Position numbers and translations under genes: made by a program. Below the pieces are notes generated by a model. It was not told the origin of the DNA. It saw only the letters and a list, made by a program, of their open reading frames with translations, and did not search any database. DNA of 64,000 nucleotides from NCBI RefSeq assembly GCF_026213295.1, contig NC_079419.1, positions 27,567,206 to 27,631,205 on the forward strand. The letters run 5' to 3'. Below are positions 48,014-59,686 of the stretch, one piece after another. Source of the stretch: Gadus chalcogrammus. Its lineage: Eukaryota; Chordata; Actinopteri; Gadiformes; Gadidae. The number at the start of each line of letters is the position of its first letter. The stretch's first letter is position 1.

Positions 48014-49253
48014 TTATTATTATGCTGCCATTGGAGTCAATGGCAGCCCATAGAACCGCTTGGCGAAAAGTTGTGAAATTTGGCACACTTGTTCAGGACT
48101 GCCCCATTAGCCCATTAAGCCAATCTAAGGTCGCTAGCCCAACAGCTCTAGCGCCACCAACAGGTCAAAGTTGGGCATGCATTCATGTTCATAACTTTTG
48201 ACCTATTCGACCAATTTTCACAAACCAGGTATCATTGGATTCCTTGAACCAAGCCCAGTTCAACAAACCCTATGACGTCATTGCGCCATGACGTATATGT
48301 CCGCCATCTTGGTTTATGTCAAAAACCTTCAAAATGCTACTCCTATCACAAATCTTGTCCAATCATCTTGAAACTTGGCACACATGATCTTCTGGCCATC
48401 CTTGATGAAAAACATCGAATAGATTTGTCAAATTCAAAACCGTTTGCCCGCTAAAGCCAATCAAATTTGGCGGCGAAGCCGCCAAACAGGAAGTGAGCCG
48501 ATTTCTCAGCATCCCTTTGACATATCATAACCAGACTTGGTATATAGACCCATGGCCTCATAAAGGTGACACTGATTTAATTTGGTGACCTTTGACCTGT
48601 AGGGGGCGCTGTTATTAATGTCCATGTGTTTTGACCTCTTTCTCTTCACATGAGTACATTTACAACTTATTTTCAATGTCTGGTGATACTATCAGACCTC
48701 CCCGTATAGCTAGTATATTATAACTTGCACAAATATCCGCGACAGCCAATGATATTCAACCGCGAAGCCGCCAAACTGGAAAAACGCCAATATCTCAGTA
48801 TCCCTTGGACAAATCATAACCAAACTTGATACATAGACCCATAACATCATTATGGGGACACTCAATGAATTTGGTGACCATTGACCTCTAGGGGGCGCTA
48901 TAATTAATGAAGACGTGTTTTAACTCCTCTCTCTTCACATGAGTACATTTCAAACTTATTATCAATGTTTAATGATACTGTCAGACCTCCCCATATATCT
49001 TGTAAATTATTTTGTTGATATTGTTCCGAATACCCCTATGTATTTGTGACATTTGTTCTGTCAGGCAGACTGCATTGCCCCCTTACCTCTAGGTGGGGTC
49101 CTTTTCCCATTTACTCATCCCACCGGCTGTCGGTATTGCCGATTTCCGAGGCGGTCGTCATGTAGCCCCCTGGCCGATTGCGTCCATCCGGCAGAATAAG
49201 CCTACCGAGTCCGATTATGCTTGACACCCACATTGCTGCTCGCAGCTATATTT
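48014..49253 (+). mobile_element. Family B unit 3 (internally deleted)
   Basis: Same internal deletion as unit 2 and nearly the same sequence. A perfect DR1 is at 48586-48598. No 5' module of its own; the next unit's module follows directly. Confidence 0.87.
48586..48598 (-). promoter_or_regulatory. Perfect DR1 in family B unit 3
   Basis: TGACCTTTGACCT, same place as in unit 2, with GTAGGGGGCGCTG following. Confidence 0.5.
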
Positions 49254-50928
49254 GGGTGTCAAGCAACTATGTTGCGAGACAACCTATTGTTATTGTACGA
49301 ATTCTTATTATTATTATTATTATTATGCTGCCATTGGAGTCAATGGCAGCCCATAGAACCGCTTGGCGAAAAGTTGTGAAATTTGGCACACTTGTTCAGG
49401 ACTGCCCCATTAGCCCATTAAGCCAATCTAAGGTCGCTAGCCCAACAGCTCTAGCGCCACCAACAGGTCAAAGTTGGGCATGCATTCATGTTCATAACTT
49501 TTGACCTATTCGACCAATTTTCACAAACCAGGTATCATTGGATTCCTTGAACCAAGCCCAGTTCAACACACCCTATGACGTCATTGTGCCATGACGTATA
49601 TTTCCGCCATCTTGGTTTATGTCAAAAACCTTCAAAATGCTACTTCTATCACAAATCTTGTCCAATCATCTCGAATCTTGGCACACATGATCTTCTGGCC
49701 ATGCTTGATAAAAAACATCGAATAGATTTGTCAAATTCAAAACCGTTTGTCCGCTAAAGCCAATCAAATTTAACCGCCAAGTTGCCAAACCGGAAGTAAG
49801 CCCATATCTCAGAAGCCCTTTGACCTATCATAACCAACCTTGGTAGAGAGACCCATGACCACATCACGGTGACACTGAATGAATTTGGTGACCCTTTACC
49901 TCTAGGTGGCGCTGTTATTAATGTCGATGTGTTTTGACTCCTCTCTCTTCACATGAGTACATTTAAAACTTATTTTCAATGTCTGGTGATACCATCAGAC
50001 CTCCCCATATAGCTCATATATTACGTCTTGCAGAAATATCCGCGACAGCCAATGATATTCGAGCGCGAAGCCGGAAAACCGGAAACACGCCAATATCTCT
50101 GCAGCCCTTTGACACATCATAACCAAACTTGATACATTGACCCATAACATAATCATGGGGACAATCAAAGAATTTGGTGACCATTGACCGCTAGGGGGCG
50201 CTATAATTAATGAAGACGTGTTTTAACTCCTCTCCCTTCACATGAGTACATTTCAAACTTATTTTCAATGTCTGATGATACTGTCAGACCTACTCATATA
50301 GCTTATAAATTATTTCTCATTGCAACATCAGAACTTGGCCGCCATGTTGAAAGTTGTCAAAATCAGTTGTAAATTCCCACAGGCCACAAATTATGTCCAA
50401 TCTTCATGAAACTCTGCATATATGATCTTCAGACCAAGCTGAACTAATGTGTTAAACAGCTTTCTCTAATTCAAAACCGTTTGGCCGTGACAGGCAATCA
50501 AACTTGACGGCGCTCATTAATGGGTAGACACTGCACTCGTGTGGCGATAAGCGGTACTTAATGTATAATGCAGCAATGACTATATTTACCATTCCGCCCA
50601 CTTAAAATATAAACTGCAATTCCCACTGGATCAGATGCTTCACGAACCACCTCCAGAAGGGATGCTTGTTTACATGGTGTCTCTTTTAGGGATATTGTTC
50701 CGAATACCCCTATGTATTTGTGACATTTGTTCTGTCAGGCAGACTGCATTGCGCCCTTACCTCTAGGTGGGGTCCTTTTTCCCATTTACTCATCCCACCG
50801 GCTGTCGGTATTGCCGATTTCCGAGGCGGTCGTCATGTAGCCCCCTGGCCGATTACGTCCATCCGGCAGAATTATCCTACCGAGTCCCTTTATGCTTGAC
50901 ACCCACATTGCTGCTCGCAGCTATATTT
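49254..50928 (+). mobile_element. Family B unit 4 (full type, one 5' module)
   Basis: Module with TAT loop at 49254. A near-identical copy of unit 5 at an offset of 1740 bp; noted differences are CCCTTTACC against CCCTTGACC (which damages the DR1 here) and GATACATTG against GATACTTTG. Confidence 0.88.
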
Positions 50929-52669
50929 GGGTGTCAAGCAACTATGTTGCGAGACAACCTATTGTTATTGTACGAATTCTTATTATTATTATTGGGTGTC
51001 AAGCAACTATGTTGCGAGACAACCTATTGTTATTGTACGAATTCTTATTATTATTATTATTATTATGCTGCCATTGGAGTCAATGGCAGCCCATAGAACC
51101 GCTTGGCGAAAAGTTGTGAAATTTGGCACACTTGTTCAGGACTGCCCCATTAGCCCATTAAGCCAATCTAAGGTCGCTAGCCCAACAGCTCTAGCGCCAC
51201 CAACAGGTCAAAGTTGGGCATGCATTCATGTTCATAACTTTTGACCTATTCGACCAATTTTCACAAACCAGGTATCATTGGATTCCTTGAACCAAGCCCA
51301 GTTCAACACACCCTATGACGTCATTGTGCCATGACGTATATTTCCGCCATCTTGGTTTATGTCAAAAACCTTCAAAATGCTACTTCTATCACAAATCTTG
51401 TCCAATCATCTCGAATCTTGGCACACATGATCTTCTGGCCATGCTTGATAAAAAACATCGAATAGATTTGTCAAATTCAAAACCGTTTGTCCGCTAAAGC
51501 CAATCAAATTTAACCGCCAAGTTGCCAAACCGGAAGTAAGCCCATATCTCAGAAGCCCTTTGACCTATCATAACCAACCTTGGTAGAGAGACCCATGACC
51601 ACATCACGGTGACACTGAATGAATTTGGTGACCCTTGACCTCTAGGTGGCGCTGTTATTAATGTCGATGTGTTTTGACTCCTCTCTCTTCACATGAGTAC
51701 ATTTAAAACTTATTTTCAATGTCTGGTGATACCATCAGACCTCCCCATATAGCTCATATATTACGTCTTGCAGAAATATCCGCGACAGCCAATGATATTC
51801 GAGCGCGAAGCCGGAAAACCGGAAACACGCCAATATCTCTGCAGCCCTTTGACACATCATAACCAAACTTGATACTTTGACCCATAACATAATCATGGGG
51901 ACAATCAAAGAATTTGGTGACCATTGACCGCTAGGGGGCGCTATAATTAATGAAGACGTGTTTTAACTCCTCTCCCTTCACATGAGTACATTTCAAACTT
52001 ATTTTCAATGTCTGATGATACTGTCAGACCTACTCATATAGCTTATAAATTATTTCTCATTGCAACATCAGAACTTGGCCGCCATGTTGAAAGTTGTCAA
52101 AATCAGTTGTAAATTCCCACAGGCCACAAATTATGTCCAATCTTCATGAAACTCTGCATATATGATCTTCAGACCAAGCTGAACTAATGTGTTAAACAGC
52201 TTTCTCTAATTCAAAACCGTTTGGCCGTGACAGGCAATCAAACTTGACGGCGCTCATTAATGGGTAGACACTGCACTCGTGTGGCGATAAGCGGTACTTA
52301 ATGTATAATGCAGCAATGACTATATTTACCATTCCGCCCACTTAAAATATAAACTGCAATTCCCACTGGATCAGATGCTTCACGAACCACCTCCAGAAGG
52401 GATGCTTGTTTACATGGTGTCTCTTTTAGGGATATTGTTCCGAATACCCCTATGTATTTGTGACATTTGTTCTGTCAGGCAGACTGCATTGCGCCCCTTA
52501 CCTCTAGGTGGGGTCCTTTTTCCCATTTACTCATCCCACCGGCTGTCGGTATTGCCGATTTCCGAGGCGGTCGTCATGTAGCCCCCTGGCCGATTACGTC
52601 CATCCGGCAGAATTATCCTACCGAGTCCCTTTATGCTTGACACCCACATTGCTGCTCGCAGCTATATTT
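50929..52669 (+). mobile_element. Family B unit 5 (full type, two 5' modules)
   Basis: Modules at 50929 and 50994. Tandem duplicate of unit 4, with one extra C near 52496 (GCGCCCCTTA). Confidence 0.88.
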
Positions 52670-53510
52670 ATTATTATTATTATTATTATGCTGCCATTGG
52701 AGTCAATGGCAGCCCATAGAACCGCTTGGCGAAAAGTTGTGAAATTTGGCACACTTGTTCAGGACTGCCCCATTAGCCCATTAAGCCAATCTAAGGTCGC
52801 TAGCCCAACAGCTCTAGCGCCACCAACAGGTCAAAGTTGGGCATGCATTCATGTTCATAACTTTTGACCTATTCGACCAATTTTCACAAACCAGGTATCA
52901 TTGGATTCCTTGAACCAAGCCCAGTTCAACAAACCCTATGACGTCATTGCGCCATGACGTATATGTCCGCCATCTTGGTTTATGTCAAAAACCTTCAAAA
53001 TGCTACTCCTATCACAAATCTTGTCCAATCATCTCGAAACTTGGCACACATGATCTTCTGGCCATCCTTGATACAAAACATCTAATAGATTTGTCAAATT
53101 CAAAACCGTTTGCCCGCTACAGCCAATCAAATTTGGCAAAGTAGCCGCCAAACCGGATGTAAGCCCATATCTCAGCAGCCCTTTGACGTATCATAACCAA
53201 CCTTAGTACATAGACCCATGGCCCCATAAAGTTTACACTGAATGAATTTGGTGATATTTGAACTCTAGGGGGCGCTGTTATTAATGTCGATGTGTTTTGA
53301 CTCCTCTCTCTTCACATGAGTACATTTAGAACTTATTTTCAATGTCTAGTGATACTATTAGACCTTCCCGTATAGCTAGTATATTATTTTTGCAGAAATA
53401 TCCGCGGCAGCAAATGATATTCGACCGTGAAGCCGCCAAACCGGAAACACGCCAATATCTCAGCAGCCCTTTGACATATCATAACCAAACTTGATACATA
53501 GACCCATAAC

Positions 53511-53557
53511 GGTCTAACGGCCCTCTAAATTAAATGTATTATTATTATTATTATAAC
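53511..53557 (+). mobile_element. 47-bp ATT-tailed insertion (retroposon 3' end?)
   Basis: Compared with sister units, 47 bp sit between CCATAAC and ATCATCA, with ATAAC on both sides (53506-53510, 53553-53557). The insert starts GGTCTAACGG and ends in a run of ATT. A heavily 5'-truncated LINE or SINE with an (ATT)n tail would look like this. The source family is not recognised. Confidence 0.4.
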
Positions 53558-53803
53558 ATCATCAGGGGGACACGCAATGCATTTGGTGACCATTGACCTA
53601 TAGGGGGCGCTATAATTAATGAAGACGTGTTTTAACTTCTCTCTCTTCACATGAGTACATTTCAAACTTATTTTTAATGTCTGAGGATACTGCCAGACCT
53701 CCTTATGTAGCTTATGAATTATTTCTCATTGCATCAGAACTTGGCCGCCATGTTGAAAGTTGTCAAAATCAGTTGAACATTTCCACAGGCCACAAATTAT
53801 GTC

Positions 53804-54462
53804 TGTGTTGTCTCTCCTGGCACTCATTTAATATTCTTACATTGATTTCTTAAATATGCATATGTAAAAACGGATGTGAATAATTACTTTACAGTTAAAA
53901 TAAGCCAATGTATAAATTCATATTATTTTGCCGTTTTAGGTTTGTGATTATGTCACCTCCGGTTTAGTCACTTCCTGTGACGTCATTTCCTGTTAAAAAT
54001 CTTACCTCTGTAGAAGGAATGGCAGACATGTGCATCTTCTGATTGTAATCCGCTAGCATCCACATGAAAGCATCTAAGAGGCAATGCCGTAAGTTTGTTT
54101 AATCAATGCAAGACATGTTTAAGATAATATATTAGAGTGGATTTAGTTAAAAATAATGTTTGATGTGTTGTTAAAAACGTTTTGGTTAGCAATTGTGTAC
54201 AAACTAAAATCAATGCAATTGGCATCAGAATGTCTTCATGCAGTGTTAGACAGTTTATATTATTATTTACAACTATGTACAACATGCTGTTTAGTCAAAT
54301 GAACATTCAGTATTTTTGTATTCTTTTATTTGCAGTTTTCACCGTCTGTTAATGAGGAATTGTGACAGTAAATGGTCAACCTTACTACGACTCTGTCTTC
54401 ATTGGCTACGGTTTAACTCTGTGTTAAGTCAGGGTTACAACACACTGCACGAGAACACTACA
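53804..54462. mobile_element. Solo-LTR candidate, 659 bp, with 5-bp target duplication
   Basis: Sister units read ATTATGTCCAATC without interruption. Here 659 bp follow ATGTC, and a second ATGTC (54463-54467) precedes CAATC. The insert begins TGTGTTG and ends ACACTACA, giving the TG...CA ends of an LTR with a typical 5-bp duplication. It has no long reading frame. GTAAGT (54090) and a pyrimidine-rich stretch ending TTTGCAG (about 54335) are splice-like strings of unknown meaning. No second LTR or internal retroelement region is present. An unrelated non-coding insertion is the alternative. Confidence 0.55.
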
Positions 54463-55576
54463 ATGTCCAATCTTCATAGAACTTGGCATATATGATCTTC
54501 CGACCAAGCTGAACAAATGTATTAAACCGCTTTCTCAAATTCAAAACCGTTTGGCCGTGACAGCCAATCAAACTTGACGACGCTCATTAATGGGTACACA
54601 CTGCACTCGTGTGGCGACAAGCGGTACTTAATGTATACTACAACAATGACTATATTTACCATTACGCCGATTTACAATATAAACTTCAATTCCCGATGGA
54701 TTAGATGCTTCACGAACCACCTCCAGAACGGGTGCTTGTTTACATTGTGTCTCTTTTAGGAATATTGTTCCGAATACCCATATGTATTTGTGACATTTGT
54801 TCTGTCAGGCAGACTGTATTGCGCCCTTACCTCTAGGTGGGGTCCTTTTCCCATTTCCTCATCCCACCGGCTGTTGGTATTGCCGATTTCCGAGACGGTC
54901 GTCATGTAGCCCCCTGGCCGATTACGTCCATCCGGCAGAATTAGCCTACCGAGTCCCACTATGCTTGACACCCACATTGCTGCTCGCAGCTATATTTATT
55001 ATTATTATTATTATGCTGCCATTGGAGTCAATGGCAGCCCTTAGAACCGCTTGGCGAAAAGTTGTGAAATTTGGCACACTGGTTCAAGACAGCCCCATTA
55101 GCCCATTAACCCAATCTCAGGTCGCTAGCCCAAAAGCTCTAGCGCCACCAACAGGTCAAAGTTGGACATGCATTCATGTTCATAACTTTTGACCCATTCG
55201 ACCAATATTCACAAACCAGGTATCATTGGATTCCTTGAACCAAGCCCAGTTCAACACACCCTATGACGTCATTGCGCCATGAGGTATATTTCCGCCATCT
55301 TGGTTTATGTAAAAAACCATCCAAATGCTACTTCTATCACAAATCTTGTCCAAACATCTCGAAACTTGGCAAACATGATCTCCCGGCCAGGCTTGATAAA
55401 AAACATCGAATAGATTTTTCAAATTCAAAACCATTTGCCCGCTAAAGTCAATCAAATTTGGCGGCTAAGCCGCCAAACCGGATGTAAGCCCATATCTCAG
55501 CAGCCCTTTGACATATCATAACCAACCTTGGTAGGTAGACCTATGACCCCATAAAGGTGACACTAAATTAATTTGG

Positions 55577-55589
55577 TGACCTTTGACCT
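55577..55589 (-). promoter_or_regulatory. Perfect DR1 in family B unit 7
   Basis: TGACCTTTGACCT, overlapping the CTCF-like TGACCTCTAGGGGGCGCTG. This is the best composite in the window: both motifs are near consensus. Confidence 0.5.
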
Positions 55590-56874
55590 CTAGGGGGCGC
55601 TGTTATTAATGTCGATGTGTTTTGACTCCTCTCTCTTCACATGAGTACATTTCAAACGTATTATTAATGTCTGGTGATACTATCAGACCTCCCCGTATGG
55701 CTAGCACATTATTTCTTGCAGAAATATCCGCGACAGCCAATGATATTCGACCGCGAAGCCGCCAAACCGGAAACACGCCAATATCTCTGCAGCCCTTTGA
55801 CATATCATAACCAAACTTGATATATAGACCCATAACATCATCATGGGGACACTCAATGAATTTGGTGACCATTGACCTCTAGAGGGCGCTATAATTAATG
55901 AAGACGTGTTTTAACTCCCCTCTCTTCACATGAGTACATTTCAAGCTTATTTTCAATGTCGGATGATACTGTCGGACAGTGGCGGCGCCAGAAATAATTT
56001 GTTGCAGTTGCTTAACAGTTGCTGTATGAATTCAAGAGGTTGCTGGTCAAAAAAAAAAACCTTGATCAAAACACCTGAATTTGGCAGAGACACGGCCGGG
56101 AAGACATTTTCGGCACGGGTTGGGGTGGTTGCGGTCCCGTACGAGGCAAGTTTACAGTACAGTAACAACACAGACTAATCGCACCACTGTGATTGAGTGT
56201 GATCGTATCATTTGACAGTTCAACGTGCGCTATCTTTCTCCCTCTCCCTCACACACGCACAGACGTGGGACGTAAAGACATAGAACAATATAGAGGAAGA
56301 TCTTTAAGAAGGCCAACATGAAAATAGCCCAGCGGCATGTACACATTCACTGCTAGTCCAGGTGGCACTCCGGCCACACGATAACAAACAACATAGTTCA
56401 ATCAACAGCCCGTCAGCAGTCCCCCAACTACAAGGTTAGCTGTCCTGTCAATAGTGGTGAATTGCACATCTCAGACCCACCGTCGCCACGGTACATTCCA
56501 AAGCATTCACATTAGTTGCGCGATACGTCTCAAATGTAGGCCTATGTGGAACATTAATACAATAGTTGCTATTATTGTTGATACTATTATACTTCATAAT
56601 ACTTCTATTAAGGGCGGATCATACCAGGCTACGATAAACCCATCCTTTGGCATGAGCCAAACCTATAATCTAGTTCTACTTCAAAACAAAATCACATGGG
56701 CCCCAAGTCAATATGCTGCGACGGGCAAACTTAATAACCAAACGGCCTACCTTAAATCGATGTCTTGATCACAGGACTTCTTGCAATATTCCACTTTAAT
56801 CCATACGGTTTAACACACCAACATTGCTAGCAAGCATGTGATAACATTGTATTGCTAATTCAGAACTGTGTAGG

Positions 56875-57033
56875 CTACAATATTTTCTTCCGTTTCTTGA
56901 CCTCAGCATAACCCCCCTCCGAACAACTGCCAAGTCCAACACAAGTCTGGCTATTAACGAGCCCATCCTCAGCCTCGCCATCGCGAGTCGTGGTTGAACT
57001 TGATTTCTTTCGAAATAGTAAAAACTTGTCCAT
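56875..57033 (-). pseudogene. hAT transposase-like N-terminal remnant (52 codons)
   Basis: From ATG at 57033 the reverse strand encodes 52 residues starting MDKFLLFRKKSSS and ending in a basic stretch, KKRKKIL, then a TAG stop. Proteins of the hAT/ZMYM type often begin MDKF followed by a basic segment, which fits the hAT termini around it. The zinc finger, catalytic and dimerisation regions are absent. The frame stays open 23 codons further upstream, so the start choice is by likeness only. Identification rests on a very short segment. Confidence 0.35.
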
Positions 57034-57573
57034 ATTTTTTAAGCGCCAACGAGCCGGCAACGAACATCTCTGATTGATAATCTCGCCGCGAGATGTCCGC
57101 ATATTTGAAATGTTATTTATTTTTCGTAAGACTATGCTATTAATGAAATTATTGTTTCATGTACATTAAATAATAATTAATTAATATTGTACATATTGCT
57201 TGGGATAGTTTGTGTTAATTGTGTGTATGTGTTTTTTTTTAATCTGTTCATGTCACTTACAGAGTGTGCGCATGCCCAACGCTCGGGAACTGGGCACGGT
57301 GAGGGGGAGGGGAGGAGAGGAGAGTCCCAGGCTGACTCGTGTTCATTTGAACGACAGTCCAGTCACGGCCCTGAAATGTTGACGCTACTCACTGATTATG
57401 CACTTAATCTGGTGATTCATATGACAGGAATGGTCGGTATGGTGACGGGTACCGCATTCGGCCATAGGTTTAGTTGAACTTATTTAATACCATTTTACGG
57501 AAAATGGCATTATTTCAAATATGTTGTTTGAGTTTGACAAAAAATCAGGGGTTGCTCTGGGGTTTCTGAGTAA

Positions 57574-57605
57574 TTGCTTGGAGTTGCTATAGCAACGGCA
57601 AGCAA
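57574..57605. repeat. 32-bp subterminal palindrome of the hAT element
   Basis: TTGCTTG..GTTGCTA and its inverse TAGCAAC..CAAGCAA are symmetric about 57589/57590, with mismatches only at the two-base gap in each arm. The inner 14 bp are a perfect palindrome. GTTGC strings also recur near the other end (about 55998-56025), as expected of subterminal transposase-binding repeats. Confidence 0.6.
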
Positions 57606-58305
57606 CCGTTTGGCGCCGCCCCTGCTGTCGGACCTCCCCATATCGCCTATGAATTATTTCTCATTGCAACATCAGAACTTGGCCGCCATGTTGAAAGTTG
57701 TCAAAATCAGTTTTAAATTTCCACAGGCCACAAATTATGTCCAATCTTCATGAAACTTGGCAAATATGATCTTTAGACCAAGTTGAACAAATGCATTAAA
57801 CAGCTTTCTCAAATTCAAAACCGTTTGGCCGTGACAGCCAATCAAACTTGACGTTGCTCATTAATGGGTAGACACTGCACTCGTGTGGCGCTCATTAATG
57901 GGTAGACACTGCACTCGTGTGGCGACAAGCGGTACTTAATGTATAATGCAACAATGACTATATTTACCATTCCGCCCACCTACTATATAAACTGCAATTC
58001 CCACTGGATTAGATGCTTCACGAACCACCTCCAGAACGGATGCTTCTTTACATTGTGTCTCTTTTAGGGATATTGTTCCGAATACCCCTATGTATTTGTG
58101 ACATTTGTTCTGTCAGGCAGACTGTATTGCGCCCTTACCTCTAGGTGGGGTCCTTTTCCCATTTACTCATCCCACCGCCTGTCGGTATTGCCGATTTCCG
58201 AGGCGGTCGTCATGTAGCCCCCTGGCCGATTGCGTCCATCGGGCAGAATTAGCCTACCGAGTCCCATTATGCTTGACACCCACATTGCTGCTCGCTGCTA
58301 TATTT

Positions 58306-59686
58306 GGGTGTCAAGCAACTATGTTGCGAGACAACCTATTGTTATTGTACGAATTCTTATTATTATTATTATGCTGCCATTGGAGTCAATGGTAGCCCAT
58401 AGAACCGCTTGGCGAAAGTTGTGAAATTTGGCACACTGGTTCAGGACAGCCCCATTAGCCCATTAAGCCAATCTCAGGTCGCTAGCCCAACAGCTCTAGC
58501 GCCACCAACAGGTCAAAGTTGGGCATGCATTCATGTTCATAAATTTCGACCTATTCGACCAATATTCACAAACCAGGTATCATTGGATTCCTTGAACCAA
58601 GCCCAGTTCAACACACCCTATGACGTCATTGTGCCATGACGTATATTTCCGCCATCTTGGTTTATGTCAAAAACCTTCAAAATGCTACTTCTATCACAAA
58701 TCTTGTCCAATCATCTCGAATCTTGGCACACATGATCTTCTGGCCATGCTTGATAAAAAACATCGAATAGATTTGTCAAATTCAAAACCGTTTGTCCGCT
58801 AAAGCCAATCAAATTTAACCGCCAAGTTGCCAAACCGGAAGTAAGCCCATATCTCAGAAGCCCTTTGACCTATCATAACCAACCTTGGTAGAGAGACCCA
58901 TGACCGCATCACGGTGACACTGAATGAATTTGGTGACCCTTGACCTCTAGGTGGCGCTGTTATTAATGTCGATGTGTTTTGACTCCTCTCTCTTCACATG
59001 AGTACATTTAAAACTTATTTTCAATGTCTGATGATACTGTCAGACCTACTCATATAGCTTATAAATTATTTCTCATTGCAACATCAGAACTTGGCCGCCA
59101 TGTTGAAAGTTGTCAAAATCAGTTGTAAATTCCCACAGGCCACAAATTATGTCCAATCTTCATGAAACTCTGCATATATGATCTTCAGACCAAGCTGAAC
59201 TAATGTGTTAAACAGCTTTCTCAAATTCAAAACCGTTTGGCCGTGACAGGCAATCAAACTTGACGGCGCTCATTAATGGGTAGACACTGCACTCGTGTGG
59301 CGATAAGCGGTACTTAATGTATAATGCAACAATGACTATATTTACCATTCCGCCCACTTAAAATATAAACTGCAATTCCCACTGGATCAGATGCTTCACG
59401 AACCACCTCCAGAAGGGATGCTTGTTTACATGGTGTCTCTTTTAGGGATATTGTTCCGAATACCCCTATGTATTTGTGACATTTGTTCTGTCAGGCAGAC
59501 TGTATTGCGCCCTTTCCTCTAGGTGGGGTCATTTTACCACATAATGCCCATCCCACCGGCTGTCGGTATTGCCGACTTCCGAGACGGTCGTCATGTAGCC
59601 CCCTGGCCGATTACGTCCATCCGGCAGAATTATCCTACCGAGTCCCTTTATGCTTGACACCCACATTGCTGCTTGCAGCTATATTC
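58306..59686 (+). mobile_element. Family B unit 8 (single internal repeat)
   Basis: Module at 58306. It carries only one copy of the ~300-bp internal duplication, so only one DR1/CTCF-like composite; the joint lies within CAATGTCTG.TGATACT, common to both repeat copies. The 3' palindrome loop is TT and the stem is intact. Confidence 0.87.

Larger units (their letters stand above)
52670..54997 (+). mobile_element. Family B unit 6 with two later insertions
   Basis: A full-type unit without a module, expanded to 2328 bp by an ATT-tailed insertion (53511-53557) and a solo-LTR candidate (53804-54462). Internal CTCF-like cores are CTCTAGGGGGCGCTG and CTATAGGGGGCGCTA. Confidence 0.87.
55977..57624 (-). 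mobile_element. Non-autonomous hAT transposon, 1648 bp
   Basis: Ends CAGTGGCGGCGCCA and TGGCGCCGCCCCTG are inverted repeats with one mismatch in 14. CTGTCGGA is repeated exactly on both sides (55969-55976, 57625-57632), the 8-bp duplication typical of hAT. The interrupted family B sequence continues on the far side. No full transposase is present, only a reverse-strand N-terminal-like remnant, so the element is read as minus-strand and internally deleted. It was moved by a transposase made elsewhere. Confidence 0.88.
54998..58305 (+). mobile_element. Family B unit 7 carrying a hAT insertion
   Basis: Full-type unit of 3308 bp, about half of it a hAT element (55977-57624). A perfect DR1 lies at 55577-55589. 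A 37-bp tandem duplication near 57853-57925 (ATGGGTAGACACTGCACTCG twice) is shared with unit 9. The 3' palindrome has one broken base pair. Confidence 0.87.

Noticed and set aside
57240..57477. Forward 96-codon open frame in the hAT element (GHGEGEGRRGESQ...)
   Set aside because: Low-complexity, G-rich sequence upstream of the reverse-strand remnant. More likely the transposase promoter region than a gene.
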